NCBI GenBank assembly: GCA_029207755.1
Contig: JARCOQ010000002.1
Coordinates: 84,718,087-84,782,086 of the forward strand
Length of the DNA: 64,000 bases
Reading direction: 5' to 3'
Source: Chamaea fasciata
Lineage: Eukaryota > Chordata > Aves > Passeriformes > Sylviidae
In this document: piece by piece, positions 45,201 through 58,290 of the stretch
Position numbering within the stretch: the first letter of the stretch is position 1
Layout of the letters: every line of letters starts with the position of its first letter
Program-made: the position numbers and the translations under genes
The notes under the pieces: model-generated
Database searches by the model: none
What the model was told of the DNA's origin: nothing
The model's input: the letters and a program-made list of their open reading frames with translations, nothing else

Positions 45201-47025
45201 GATCAAATGCTTGCAAAATCCAGCCGTAAGTCTTATGATTCCTAAAGGGCCCAGTCTTGTCCAAACTGGCTGTGTATCTGCAATCCTTCATTAATGTCTT
45301 TTTTTTTAGAGGGTTGGCATTGCCAGGAACTGTCTTGCCAAACATGAAATCCTCGCCTTCACAAAGATGGTGAAATGTGTCTCTCCTACCCTCCCTCCAC
45401 ACAGGGAGACAGATACACAAGGACTGACCCACACACACCATCTACACATACACCTGTGATGTATAGGGGTATATGTGTATGTATATACACATTAAAGGTG
45501 GGTTGGTTTGGTCTCTCTTTTTTTAGGCTTCAGGAAACCTATGGTTTCAAATTCTTCCATGATGGCTGCCAACATCAACCTCTGATAGGAGGGGAAAGAC
45601 AAGAAGGAAGAATCTCATAAAATCACATGGCATAGTTGGGATTCACTTGACTTGGCTGGGATTCAGGATAAAACCTTGTCACTCATAAAGAGCACGTGAA
45701 CATGGACAGCAACTGAACCAAGCACAAGTTTTCAATGCTTACATGGTTTCCCATTTTGAACTTTTCTATCTTGAGGTATATTTTTGCTGCTACAAAAGAG
45801 CAGGTAATAAGAAACTTGGTATTTCTGTGACATTAAGAAACCGTTATCCTGTAAGTATTATTGATCTTTCTCAGCAGTTAGAGGTTTTACCTTTGGCTGG
45901 TGGTTTGTTGAAATACACCAAAAGATTTATTTTGTAGGAGTTGTTCTAAATCAATCTCCTGACACCAGAAAGCCATGTCTAGTAGAATCATGTGGCTATA
46001 AAACCTCCCTGCAGCTGCTGCCTTTGCAGTGGACCCTGTCCAGATCCTCTCTCCCAGCATGGAGAATGTAAACAGAAGATATACTACAGCTTGGAATGCT
46101 CTATTCTATAGCTATTTTTTCAGCTGAGAGTGAGGTCCAATTCCTGTTCATGCTTTCTCCCTGACTGCAGATGAGGGCTTTTCCTACTGTTTCATAGAAG
46201 AGGCTACTGTGACAACCCACACCACAATGAGAACTTGACAGAAAGTCAAGTTCTCTGAGCTTCTACAATTACAATGGCTGGGGAGGTGGGTGGTACTTTC
46301 TCCACTCATACATATGCTCTCAAGGCATGGTTTATCCCCATTCTTCTGCTGCATCACAGCTACAGGCTGGATTAGTAAATAAAGCAAGTGTGGAGCGTGG
46401 AATGGGAGGTTAAACATCGCACTGGAAAGTCAGCAGTTTTAGTCATCGGGTAAAATCTCCCGTGACGGCATTTCTTTCTGAAACCTGACCCTAGAGAGAA
46501 CAGTTTACAGAGCTGAAGAGATGCCAGGCAATGATCTACAGCCCTGGCCTTCCTGAAACGTATTCCTCCCAAGCATCTGTAAGCTGTCAAGTCATCCGCA
46601 TAGTGCTCACGTATGTGTAATACATCCTTGAGCCATGACTTTTCTCCTGTGGTTCAAAGCTGTGTTTTCATGTGGCTCTGAGCACTTTAACTATGTGCAA
46701 TATTGGAATACAGATCCAAACAAAATAATTTTATGTCAGCTTCCCTATTTTTAGAGGACTGCTTCTGTTCTGCTTGGCTGAGTGAATAGAAATGTTTAGG
46801 AATGGCCACCAACAAAATTCTTTTAAGCTGAAAGTCTAAATACTACAGCTAAATTCAGGCAATCACATTATTATGTGTGCAATCAGGACCTTACATCTGC
46901 AGGATGTCTTCAGACTTTTCTGGGAAGTTAGGATCTGTCAGAAGAAATGCAAAATTTAAAAAAATTGAGTAACCTTTCTGTTCAGACCTGTTATTACATA
47001 CAGTAATGCTGTTGCTAGCTAAACA
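42216..47025. other. Intergenic region, no gene seen
   Basis: AT-rich, with a TG microsatellite at 43867-43898. The stretch 44220-44720 is especially AT-rich with TTAATT motifs. No exon or transposon recognised. Confidence 0.7.
43867..43898. repeat. TG dinucleotide microsatellite
   Basis: A run of TG units interrupted once by CTGC, about 32 bases. Confidence 0.95.
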
Positions 47026-47083
47026 TGGTTGGACTCAAAGATCTTAGAGGTCTTTCCTAACTGTAATGATTCTGTGGTTCTCT
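47026..47083 (+). mobile_element. Short CR1 3' remnant
   Basis: About 58 bases resembling the extreme CR1 3' end: GGTTGGACTCAAAGATCTTA, GGTCTTTCCTAACTGTAATG and ATTCTGTGGTTCTCT. It is the only CR1 remnant I found between 30.75 and 63.6 kb. Confidence 0.8.
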
Positions 47084-50000
47084 ATACTTTTAATGACTTG
47101 GGGGCTTTTCCTCCAGATTTTGGAACCAGGCATGAGGGAGGAAGGAAGAGAGAGAACTTCTCCTTGGAAATTTGGACATTTGGATTTTTTTTCAGCATTA
47201 ATCTGATTCCCAAAGAAATTGTAGCCTACATCATAAATCAACTAAATTAAATAAAGTAATTTTCATAACACATTCCAGTGCTGAAATATTTAGTATGTGT
47301 AGAGTTTGAGATAGACATATCATGTTTAGGACTTTTAGCCAGTTTCTGGAATTCACGTTGTAATCACAAGTTGCCCAGATATTAAAGCAGTGCTCCAAGA
47401 CAGAAGACAGCTCTTCTGCATGGGATCTGTCTGGCTGTATATAGGAAAGGCATGACTGTCTCCTTGATTCCTGGATAAGGTTGGAGAAAAATGTAATTCA
47501 TTTTGTGATTTTATAGAACATTTCAAAAGGTCTCTAAGGGCAGTAATGCTTATAACAGCATCCTGAAATGCCAGCTGAAGGCACTGCTGCTTACAAGGAG
47601 TATGTGCACCTCATGGCTCCCTCTTTTACAATTTGGTTACCAAACTAAATACTGAGTCTGCTATGGTTTCCCACAGCTGTTGATCCTAGGGTCTATTTGT
47701 AAGGTACACCTTTAATTACTGATATAATTATTTCCACCAATGTATGGGTTATGTTGTAGAAACCCATAAACTACATTACTGCCTTACAGGTCATTATCCA
47801 TATCATCATCCATGTATCATAGACACAAAACCATGTGCTCTTTACTGAAGTCTTTAAAAGTCTTGTGCTCTTAAGAAGTCTTTACTGTCATTTCCATACA
47901 TTTCTCTACAGAAATTCTCCTGTAAATACCCTTAAAAATTTAAAGAGGTACAACTTTTATTTGATGACTTTTTCATGTTTTCACAAGGAACCACCAACTG
48001 TCTCATCTGAGATCAAGCACAGCCCTTACAACCAGCATATTTTGTGCTCCACATTTATTCTTATGTCTCCATCAGGCATTAGAGAGGGCTTGTCAGAGGT
48101 GAGATCATTCTGCATTGCAATGACAATTAAGGGAATTTTCAACACACAACGATATTTGTTTTTTTCACCTGCTAAAACAGACAGCGAGAGGCTACCTTCC
48201 ATTCAGGGTTGCCCTACACCTTGGTAAATATGGTACTCTGAAAAAAAAACTCAGCTAAAGCTGATTAAAGCTGCAGGCAGTTTTCTAATGAAGAGCATAT
48301 TTTTGGTTTGATTGGCATGCTGGCCTCCCAGGACAGAAAACATATACTACCTGGTATTTACTTTAGGATATTCCCTCCCTTCTTCTGAGATTACTGAAAA
48401 CTTGACATGACTACAACATTCTCTGTAGTCTTTGAAAATTACTTGCAGATGACAGGAAGGGATCTGGTAGCCTCTCGTATTTGTCTTGAGTCTTTTCCAA
48501 TTAAAGAATTCAGGCAGTGGGAAAATTTCAGCTGTATCTGTTTAGTCAAAAGAAGCCCATGAGCAAAAGCTGTTTAGCACTCACGCACAAGAAGTAGTGG
48601 GACAATTAAGCTATGGAAAAATCAACAAAGTAAGACCAGCAGAAAGCATAACTTTGTGAACACCCAGAAAAAGTCAATTTCCCTGCTGTAGCTGGTATCC
48701 TTTTCTCCACTTCAAATAGTTGTATTTAAGTGATTTCTTCTAGAATTTTTAAAATATAGGTGATTTTGTTCACCATGCCTGGATTCATAGGAAAGGAAAA
48801 GATTGCAGAACTGAAACATGCATATATATCAATTCTTTAGCAACACACAGCATTTAATTGCTTATTTGTTTTATATAGTATTTGCAGGAGTGTCTAGTAG
48901 CTGGAAGAAGGAGTAAGAGGAACAGTCTACAACTGATCTCTTGACCAACTCAGAAAATAAATGGTTTTATAGATGGGTCATTTTTTCCTTGTATAACCTC
49001 CTGTGTTCCTCTTTTGTCAGAGCCTTTACTGTTAATAAAAAATTTACAGTATGCTCAGTAAGTAGAAGGATTACCAGGTGTGATGGGACCAGAGGCTTAC
49101 AAAGGGCCTTCTCCCTGCTCTGCAAAAGGAAAGCACTGAAGTCACACCACAGGGATAGGAGGTGCAGCATCATAGTCTCAGAGGTACTGCAGAGGGCTGG
49201 TACTGCAGATCTCAGATATCTTTGGCAATGGGGATTCAGCAACTCTCACTGTCAGAATTATGGGAAAAAAAATTAAAAATGGTCTTCCTTCAGCAAGAAG
49301 GAGACAGGCACAGAGACAGGACATGCATCCAGTATTTCTATTTATGAGCCCAGAAGGCCCTGCTTACTAAGCAATTTCCCCATTAGGAAAAGAAAAAAAA
49401 CAGAGCCTTCTGCAAAGGGCCTATTGGACCACACTGACTGTTCAGAGTCATCTGATACACTGGGAGAAGGATAAAGAATTTAAATATCTGAAACCATCAC
49501 AGTGTGGACTGTAAAAGAGAACAACTCAGTTATCAGGTGATGGCATATGCTATAATTGCTGGGTCATATGGAAATAACACTCAGCAGCTGCTATTTTACA
49601 AGCATTAATAACTTTAGTTCTCCCATAGACATAAAGGAATAAAAAGTCTGTCTGCTGCCTACAAATCTTAGATCACAAGCAATGGGCCCCAGACAAGACT
49701 TTTGCCCCAAATGTCTGCATTTTATTTAAGAGGTAGATATACAGCATAAATTAAATGAACTAAAATATTCATTTGCTTGGTAACTGTAATTTTCCTAAGC
49801 ATCATTGTGCTCCACAAAGTCTGAATAAATGTGGACTTATGTTCAGTGAGTCACAGAAAAAATAAAATAATGATGTTTACCTTTACACGTCAGCCATAGT
49901 GCTATATGGAAGTCATTCTACAATAAAGAACTGAGAAAGTTAAAAGAGATTTTACTGCCACAATAAGAAATTATTCTAGGTCTTTCTTTCCTGTAAAGAA

Positions 50001-50604
50001 GTAAAAAAAGATAGCAAAAATACCATTAAGTACAATTCTAATGTTAATCTTCATAAGAATACCTATTTCACTTGAGACAAAGACTTAAAGGAGTATGTTA
50101 TTACAAAGGTATTGGTAACCCACCTGGATCAGTGCTTAGATCACCCTGTGGTCTCTGGCCACACAGCAAACAAATTGGCAGAGGTATGAGTCAATATTCT
50201 TACACTCTAATATGAAGAGGACAAGGCAGTTTGGCAAACTGCCTTGGTTACTGTTTGTCTACAAGAAAAATGTATTAGCAGCAAGCCTGGTCACCTGAAA
50301 GCAGGACTTGGCATGATACTCTCAGTTCAAGGGCCAGGTTCAGGTTTAGAAGAGTCTTGTAAGTCTCCCATCATTGCCCTGACTTGACTTAAGCCTTCCT
50401 CTGCAAAAACCTGAGCAGGTCTTTAACTCAGCCGTTACCTTTCTAGCAACTCAGTCGCCTCCAGGTTGCAACACCCAGTGCCTGCTCTCTCCTAGACAGG
50501 TGAGAGAATAAGTAGTTTAAAAATATTAGGCCAGACAGCACTTCCTCCAAAAGATGGTGCAGTATTTTATTAATAACAAGCTACGCAGCTTTGTACAGTA
50601 ATTG

Positions 50605-50625
50605 CTGCCTCTGAGCCAGAGGCAG
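50605..50625. other. Short perfect inverted repeat
   Basis: CTGCCTCTG and CAGAGGCAG are separated by the three bases AGC, a 9-bp stem with a minimal loop, in otherwise unremarkable intergenic DNA. Confidence 0.7.
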
Positions 50626-53600
50626 TAAAGGAGGGCAGTGGTGCTCTCTGTGCTGGGCCTTTCCCTGTAGCCGCTGTGTACTTAGGGCTTATGCAGTGGG
50701 CTCAAAATAGGAAAAACACTTCTAAAGAGGAACTTGTTGGCCTTTAGTAGGAGGGCTTTCCAGGCGCTGAGCTGAAGGGAAAGAGGAAAGCAGGACTGCA
50801 TCTTGACAGTGTGTCAAGGCCAAAAGTGTTTGTCAAAATTCATCATGTGTAGGCTGTGCATCTTGCAAAGCAAAGTCTTATATATCTTTTTTTGTTCTGC
50901 AGGAAGGAAAAATGCAGAAATGTCTCCTTGGAAATGGCGACTAAACATCAAACCAAAAAGCAGCCAAAGGGCAGCCTCCACCACAAGGGTGGTTACTTGC
51001 ATTGAAGAAGCTCTGCTGGGGGTTTCTCTCTTCTGGTCAGAGGATAGTTTTAACGAGGCAGAACTCTGTGTATTGAATTCAGAGTGAGAAATACACAGAG
51101 ACTGTGTGCCCAGTGGGAGACTTAGAGACTTTTGTGTTAACATTTACTTTGAAAAGAGTTTGCACAAAGGCAACACATAGCTTGTTAGCTGCAGAATATA
51201 ACTCCGTGGACAGGCTAGTAACGGAGCTATAAACACTGAGACAGAAATTTAGGGTGTTTTTTTAAAGGTATCAGCTGTGAATTCCCAGCCTGGGGGTGAG
51301 TCATTTAGACCAGATGCAGCATTTCAAGGAAACATTTCTAGTGAAGTGACTAAAGAGTTGGATAAGGCCCAACTGCAATGCATTCACAGGAATCCCGTGG
51401 GTCAGGTGAAAGAAGCTGTTTTAGGGGCCTCCTTGGCCCTACGGTATTTGTAGATGATGCAGAGATGAATGCCAAAGGAGGTGGAGTTGCCCATGTAGAG
51501 GGAAGCCTCAACCAGAAAAATAGGAACTGCGGAGATGTCAGCACCCAACAACCAGAGCAACATGTGTGAAGAGCTGTCCAGGCACCTGCTGCTCCGAGCA
51601 GAAATCAACAGCTGAAAAGAATTGTGATTTGGTGAAAATGTGATCCATGGAAAATATTTACAAGTCTGAAGGGAAAGGACATGTACTGCCTGAATAACAC
51701 TGGGAGCTACTAAAGATTGACCAATGCAGATTTCAAAAGAAATTAGGCTCACATCAACTTTGGGGATGTGTAAACTCAGTGGATTACATTTTGTGATCAG
51801 TATTTCTATTGCTCTTGTACTGATACTGAGAGTCGCCTTCATCTAGGGACCCTGAAGGTGTTCTGGGTTACTGAAGCGAGTAAATGTACTCTGGAGCAGA
51901 ACTGAACCCCTCCACAGAAAGCTGGCAGGAAGAGATGTGGCTCTAGGGAGTTCTTTGGGCTTCAGGTGCTTCCAGAATGAGTATAGAGTGACAAAGATTA
52001 ATTGCTCCCCATGACAGCTCTAAACTAGGTCATTGTGTAATAGAATGCCTAAGTGAACCTGTTGGAGTATTTGAAACTACAGCTGTGCCATCAGGTTGTC
52101 TCCTTGTCAGGATGCTGCCTCATGTGGCATCAAAAGTTGTGTTCTAAGAACAAAAATGTGATTGACATTACCAGATTCTAAGGACAACAGCCAAACATTT
52201 CACAGCATGTCACGGCAAAGAATTGTGAAACATCCCACTTTGTCTAAATATTAGGGAAACATTTGCAGAGGACAAAGAGTAGAAGCCATTGTTGTAGTAC
52301 AACCCATTTACCTTAAATTTGCAAGGATTTGAGTGTGCGACTGGGTGTAGCAACAGGTGATATACCACAATGTGCCTTTGCTTTTTATTTTTTTTCCCCT
52401 TGTCATAGTGGACATCTGTGAGGTACTGGGTGGTGGAAAATGGCCTGACCACATCCACATAATCTTGAACTTCCTATATTGGAACCAATAAAAAACCCCC
52501 CTACTCAGCCACTTCACCAACAACTGAGTTAAAGCTCTGCAATAACTGTAAGAAAAGTAATTCAAAATAGCAGCAAACTTTCCTTCAGTCAAGAGCTGAA
52601 TGTGTTATTGGTTTTGACTGGGAGTCTGCAGCATCTAGTTACAATGACATTGACAAATTAAGATAGAGCACAAACTACCACAAGGTCTGCAGAGCACCTC
52701 TCATATTCGTGCATATACCAGAGATATTTCAGAGGATGAGAAATTATCTAATATAATAGATGAAAACTGAACAAATTCAGGAAAACTCATAGGAGGAAGA
52801 TCTAGACCAAACCAAAAGGTCTCTGAAGCTGTTTTAGAAGATTAGTTATGAAGGCTTAACTCTTGGGGGATGCCATTAGTTTCTGCACTGAAACCTTGAA
52901 GAGACAAATTGCACATGATGGATGGGCCTGGCTGACAGAACAAATATTTTTGTCTCACCGATAATCTAGAATCAAGAATTCAGAGTACCCCCTGACTTGA
53001 GCAGCCATTCTCACACTGGAGCCTGTGAGGACTGGTGAGCTTTCTTCAACCATGAAAATCACAATAGTGATCAAACTGATTATGCATTCAAGTTCTTGCT
53101 GAACAAAACAGGGAAAAGTTGCAGAGAGTTCCTGGCTGTGATGCTGTATGGTTGTCTCTGTGGCAAATTGCTGTGCTTATATTATATCACACTTTTTGTG
53201 TTTGACGGGTGAGGAGAGGAAAATGGAAGTTGTGCCAGGGCTTTTACTCAGAGTGCTTCTCTAAGTCTTAAACTTCTATGTGTGAATCATAAAATAACCT
53301 GGAAGAAGAAAGCTTCACATAGATAAAACCATGCCTATAACAAAGTATTAATCCTAAGGTATTTGCTTCATTTCACATTTGATCCCAGCTGAGTGAGAAG
53401 AACACCAACAGAAATTTCACAGTACCCCCGCAGACTTGCTTCAAGAAAATCATTTCTGTAACCTATAGGACCTGTGTCTGCAGGGATTATACTTTTTGAT
53501 CATATAACTGCACAGATTGAAAAGAAAAGAAATAAGTTTGGACTAAAAATTGACACTGCTGTATAAAGAACAGGCACCAGTTGTTCAGAGGGAGTAAGCA

Positions 53601-56600
53601 GAACATCTGGCCTCCAATTCTGTAGCTGCCTGGCTGAACAGTTTGGGAGCACTGAGGAGCAACTGCTGCCTAGGAGGAAGGGAGTGCCCTGCATTAGTCA
53701 CCAGAAACCAGGTCTGAATCACTACATGGAGTCCTGATTCAGCAAGTTAAACATTGGTGTGAAACAGGAGATGGGCCCTCAGCATTCCTCACTGAAGCGA
53801 CCAATGCTGGAAAAAGCAGGGGGACGCCAGTGACATGACTGGAGATCCAGGAGGACCTGGGACTGAGACAGGCCACCTGGCTCTTCAAGGGCTTGGACTC
53901 AGGCATGAGATATTGGTGTGCTGAGGGGAGGATATCCTGTCTCTAGGGAGGTCAGTGACAACAAGACATGTATGGGGTGGCCCTGGGAGCCCACAGCCAT
54001 GTTCAGTGTTTGCCTTCCCCCATTTATTTTTGCTCTCCCTGAGCAGACAATTTGAAGGCTCACACTTAGGGCTCCTGCACCCGGGAGCAAATGCCCACAA
54101 TTATGCAAAGCAAATGTGTTTGGAGAATGCCACATCAGCAGTCCTCTAGGGTGTGCAGAGGATTTGAGCCAGCTCCGTATGATGTTTACATAAGAGGATT
54201 TGATCTAGGCTTCCTAGTGATTCACAGGGCTCTGCCCTGCTGGAGTAGCTAAAAGTTAATTCCTCTTGCTTCTGTACTTGGCCCTGGTACTCTGCTTTTT
54301 ACGGCAACTGCATCGGTAATAGCAATATTGCAGCAGTCATTACAGTCCAATTTTAACACAGATATTTTTAATTGGCTTTTTTTTTCTTCCCATATTTTCC
54401 TAACTGTATCTTTTGTGCTTACAAACTTACATTTCAACAACAAATCCTGCCTCCTCTATTTAGATGAAAACCAGAATACTAACATTTAGAAATACAGAGG
54501 TTGCCAGCACTGTGTAAACATCCTTCTTTAAATATGTAGGTTTGCAAAAATGAAACCGGTGCCTCTGTATTTTGACGAGCTAAAAATGACACTGGTTTCA
54601 AAGATATGAAGCATGAAAAGAAATGAAAGGTTAAACTAAAAATAACCCAGTTTTCACTTGTCCTCCAGAAACTTACACAGCTTCCTATACATGTCGCCAC
54701 TAAGGTACCAACTAATTTATCAATGCCCAGGTGTTTCACTGTTTAAACAGAAGGCCAAGTATTTATTGACAGTTGTGTCTGTAAAAGTGGAATAAAACAG
54801 TACAGAGGTGGTTCTGACACTAATGGAACCAGTCTTAATCTGCTACATGCAGACATAGAGTTTTTTCATCTTGAAGCAGGGTACTGTGTCTTCATTATCT
54901 TTGAGCAAAAGTCTACAGCCTGCTCAGTCATTAGATCAATATGCAGGTGAAATGCAGTAAAAACTGTGAGAATTGCACAGAACATCACTGTAGCATTAGG
55001 TTTTGTTGGTTTTTATTAGGGATAATAGTTTCAAAAATATGCTTCCTCATACCTTTTCTTATGAATTTCTATGTTTTCTATTCAAAGCTTTGGTCTTCTC
55101 TCTTCCTGCTTTTAGATCAGTGTAGCCATTCTGTATGTCAGTTTTCTGGCTTTAAAAAGATCACAAGACTCACAAACCACACAAGAATCTAACAACGCTT
55201 CACCTACCAATAGCTTCACCTATCAAAATTCTTAAGTGTTTTGCTTTAGGACCAATACTTTAGGAGCAATGTGCAGGCAAACTAGAAGGCATTAGAAATA
55301 ACCATGCTTTGAGCAGGACTGAGAGTTTAATACCTGGAAGATCAGGGTATGACCAGCCCTTACTGGGCTTAGGCTTGATTATAATACTGAATGATCTCTG
55401 CTTTCTGTCTGGCATGATGTCTGCTGTGCAACTTTTTCATGCAGGGTTATGGCTAAAATGTAGGTTATCGCAGCTGATTTATCTTGGTTTGCTCTTCTTC
55501 TTCTTCTTGCAAATTCATTTGTTTCATTTTTAAGTGGGTGGCTTTCTGGATACTTCCAACACCAGCAGATGTAGCTCAAGCAGGAAGTTTGACTCCCCTG
55601 ATCCATCTGTTGTCATTTGCCCAAATGGTTCCCTGGGGATACTTCTCTTACTAGTATTTCCAGGAAAGCAGGCTGATGGCTGGCTCCACAATCCCCAGCC
55701 AGGAACTCCCCTTGGCTGCTTTCCATCTAGTCCCTTTCTTCTGACATGTCCAGTTTTGGTGGGCTACAAGGAGACAGGCCTCCTCTGGAAGAGCTAATGA
55801 GTTTAGTTGATATACTCATGCAATCACACTGTGTCAAAGTACAATGAAAAGCAAAGGAATGTTGGCAAGAGAACATCATGCATAAGCTATGATTAAGACA
55901 TTAACAGAACCATTACTTATTACTCAATTTTCTATCACGGTAACCAAGATCAAAGGTTTTTTCTTTTATTCCCCTAGGAAAACCTTATCTGGATCAAGTT
56001 GAGTCATATCATTCAGTTTTTCTGCAGAACTCTCTCCTACAACCGCTTTTCATGAACTTGCAAATATACTTTCTTCAGCTCAGCCCTCTATGACTGTCTC
56101 CTCCCCATTCGCCACCTAAATCATTTACGCACAAGTAAGTCTGGACTTTATTGCTTACTGTTTCTTTTGGAGCCACAAGAAACCCATTTGTCTTTGAAAA
56201 GCTTACTTTCATTTCAAAGTAATTTTAAATATGTCAGTTTAGAGCTGCTCTGGTTTTAATATTTTTTCTTTGGTTTCAATATATTGCCATTTTTACATTT
56301 TACTTGAATAATCCAAAAGGATTATGTGCTATGAAATATGAAATTATATACTAAGAGTGTTGTTGTCACAGGAAGAGTTTGTTTCCACTGCCGTGACTTG
56401 CAATTCACTCTGTGTCTGTGTACAACTGCTGCAGTAGCCATTGTGGGAACTGACTACTGCAACTAAGCAAAAGTGCCCATGCAGGGTGGTGCATGCAGCT
56501 GCTTATGGTCTGAGCCAGCTGGATGTTACACAGACTGGTCTGGGTATCAGGTAGCTGCACTAACCAAGAGCTCAGAGCTGTGTTGATAAGTCCTGCAGAG

Positions 56601-58232
56601 AGAACAGTTATGGTAAATGCACACACAGTGCCACAATGTCACGGTTTCAGTTTTCATATCAGAGCCGGCCTGCAGCCTGGAAGCTCAAAGCATAAGAGCA
56701 GGCAAGCAGCTCTCCACACCCATCCATACAGATATAATCCCTGAGGTATGCATAAGTTCTTTTAATATCCCAGAGAGAATGTCAGTTCCAAAATCCTGTG
56801 TTTTCTCTGGGTTCTTAGTTCTCTCTGTTAGATGAAATTCCACCTCCACCCTGATGCGTGCCCAGACGTCTATGCCTCAGTTTGGACAGGCAAGGCTGAC
56901 AGCTCTTGTGTTGCTTGATGGCAAAGCAGCACCCAGAAGAAGAGCAGCAGGTTCTTATTAAAAACAAATTTCTTAAAAAAAAAAAACTAGTTATGCGGGA
57001 GCCTCAGCTTAGGCTTCCTTGGCACCCCAACCAACCACAGCTCCGCATTGAAGGCAGCACTTAGTCTTTTGAATCCTTTTGTACTCTGTTGTCTAACAAA
57101 AGATTGGGATGTCTCATACTCAGCTTACGCAGACTGGGATTTGATGGACACTAGTAAAATTTTGCAAGAGACTAAAACATGCTAGCCCCGTTAGGAAGAG
57201 GTGGCATTGGGAATTGCAGCAAATTACTGAAGTACTGGCTATATCCCATTTGCTCAGCCCCATGCTGTCACTTAAATGTCTTGCAGGAGCTATGTTAGTC
57301 CTGTCCTGCTCAGCTGGTGCCACTTCCCTCTTTTTCTGACCCTCTTTTTCTGCCCTGCCAGGTGTCTCCTTTGAAGGGTGAAAGGGAGGAGACAACACCC
57401 ATGAGCTCTGCACCTCATATCCTCAGACCTCACTCCTTTCCCTGGAGCCTTATAGCACAAAAAGGACTGCACAGCACATTTTAAAAGGAGAAGAGATCAC
57501 AAACAAACATGGAAGCTGAGAGAATAGAGCCTTGAATGCTCATACTGGTACAGTCTGTACTGGGGCTAACCCTCACACATAAATATCTCTGTAGTGCTTC
57601 TTGGGAGCCTTTATTTCCCAGTGTGAGAGATGAGATAATAAGCACTTGGAGACATGTTCAAGTGATGTCGATCAGTTCACAGCAACAGAATATCAGGGAA
57701 GATCTTTCCAAACATACAAGGCTGTACCATGAGAGTCTACCCTAGCATTTGGTCTCATCTTTTTTTGGGTTCTTTCTATTATAACATGCAGAAGTGAAAG
57801 AGATGCTTACCCACAGCAGCAGAGGGGAAGTCAGACAAGAGTGAAGAGCCATCATTTAAACAATCCAACTCAGAAACAGAAATGAAAGAGACAACAGCAG
57901 AGCAAAAGAGAAGTGCATATCTGAGAGCCTGTACATGGAATGACAGTACTAATGATAACCTAGGCTACCTGAAAGGACAGGAAAATCCAGATATCCCCTT
58001 ACTTATACTTCATATCATAGAGCATATGACTCAGTTAAGATGGAAAAAATATTTAGTGTTGTCTAGAGGGCAATGAGGATGAGGTAATCATCAAACTCCT
58101 CAAGCTCCTCCAGAAGTGAGACTTTAAAAACACAGAGCACATGCACAGAAAGCAGTAAAAACCAGATTGAACCATTTTCAATTTTAAGGCATTTAATCGA
58201 ACACTACCATCAGAATTTCATCCTACCTCATC

Positions 58233-58290
58233 CTGCAAGGTCATCTTCATGAGCAGAAGTCTCTGATGAAGATGACTTCAGTCTTTGCAG
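58233..58290. other. Hairpin-forming inverted repeat
   Basis: GTCATCTTCAT (58240-58250) pairs perfectly with ATGAAGATGAC (58266-58276) around a 15-base loop. Outside an asymmetric bulge, CTGCAA (58233-58238) pairs with TTGCAG (58285-58290). Function unknown. Confidence 0.6.
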
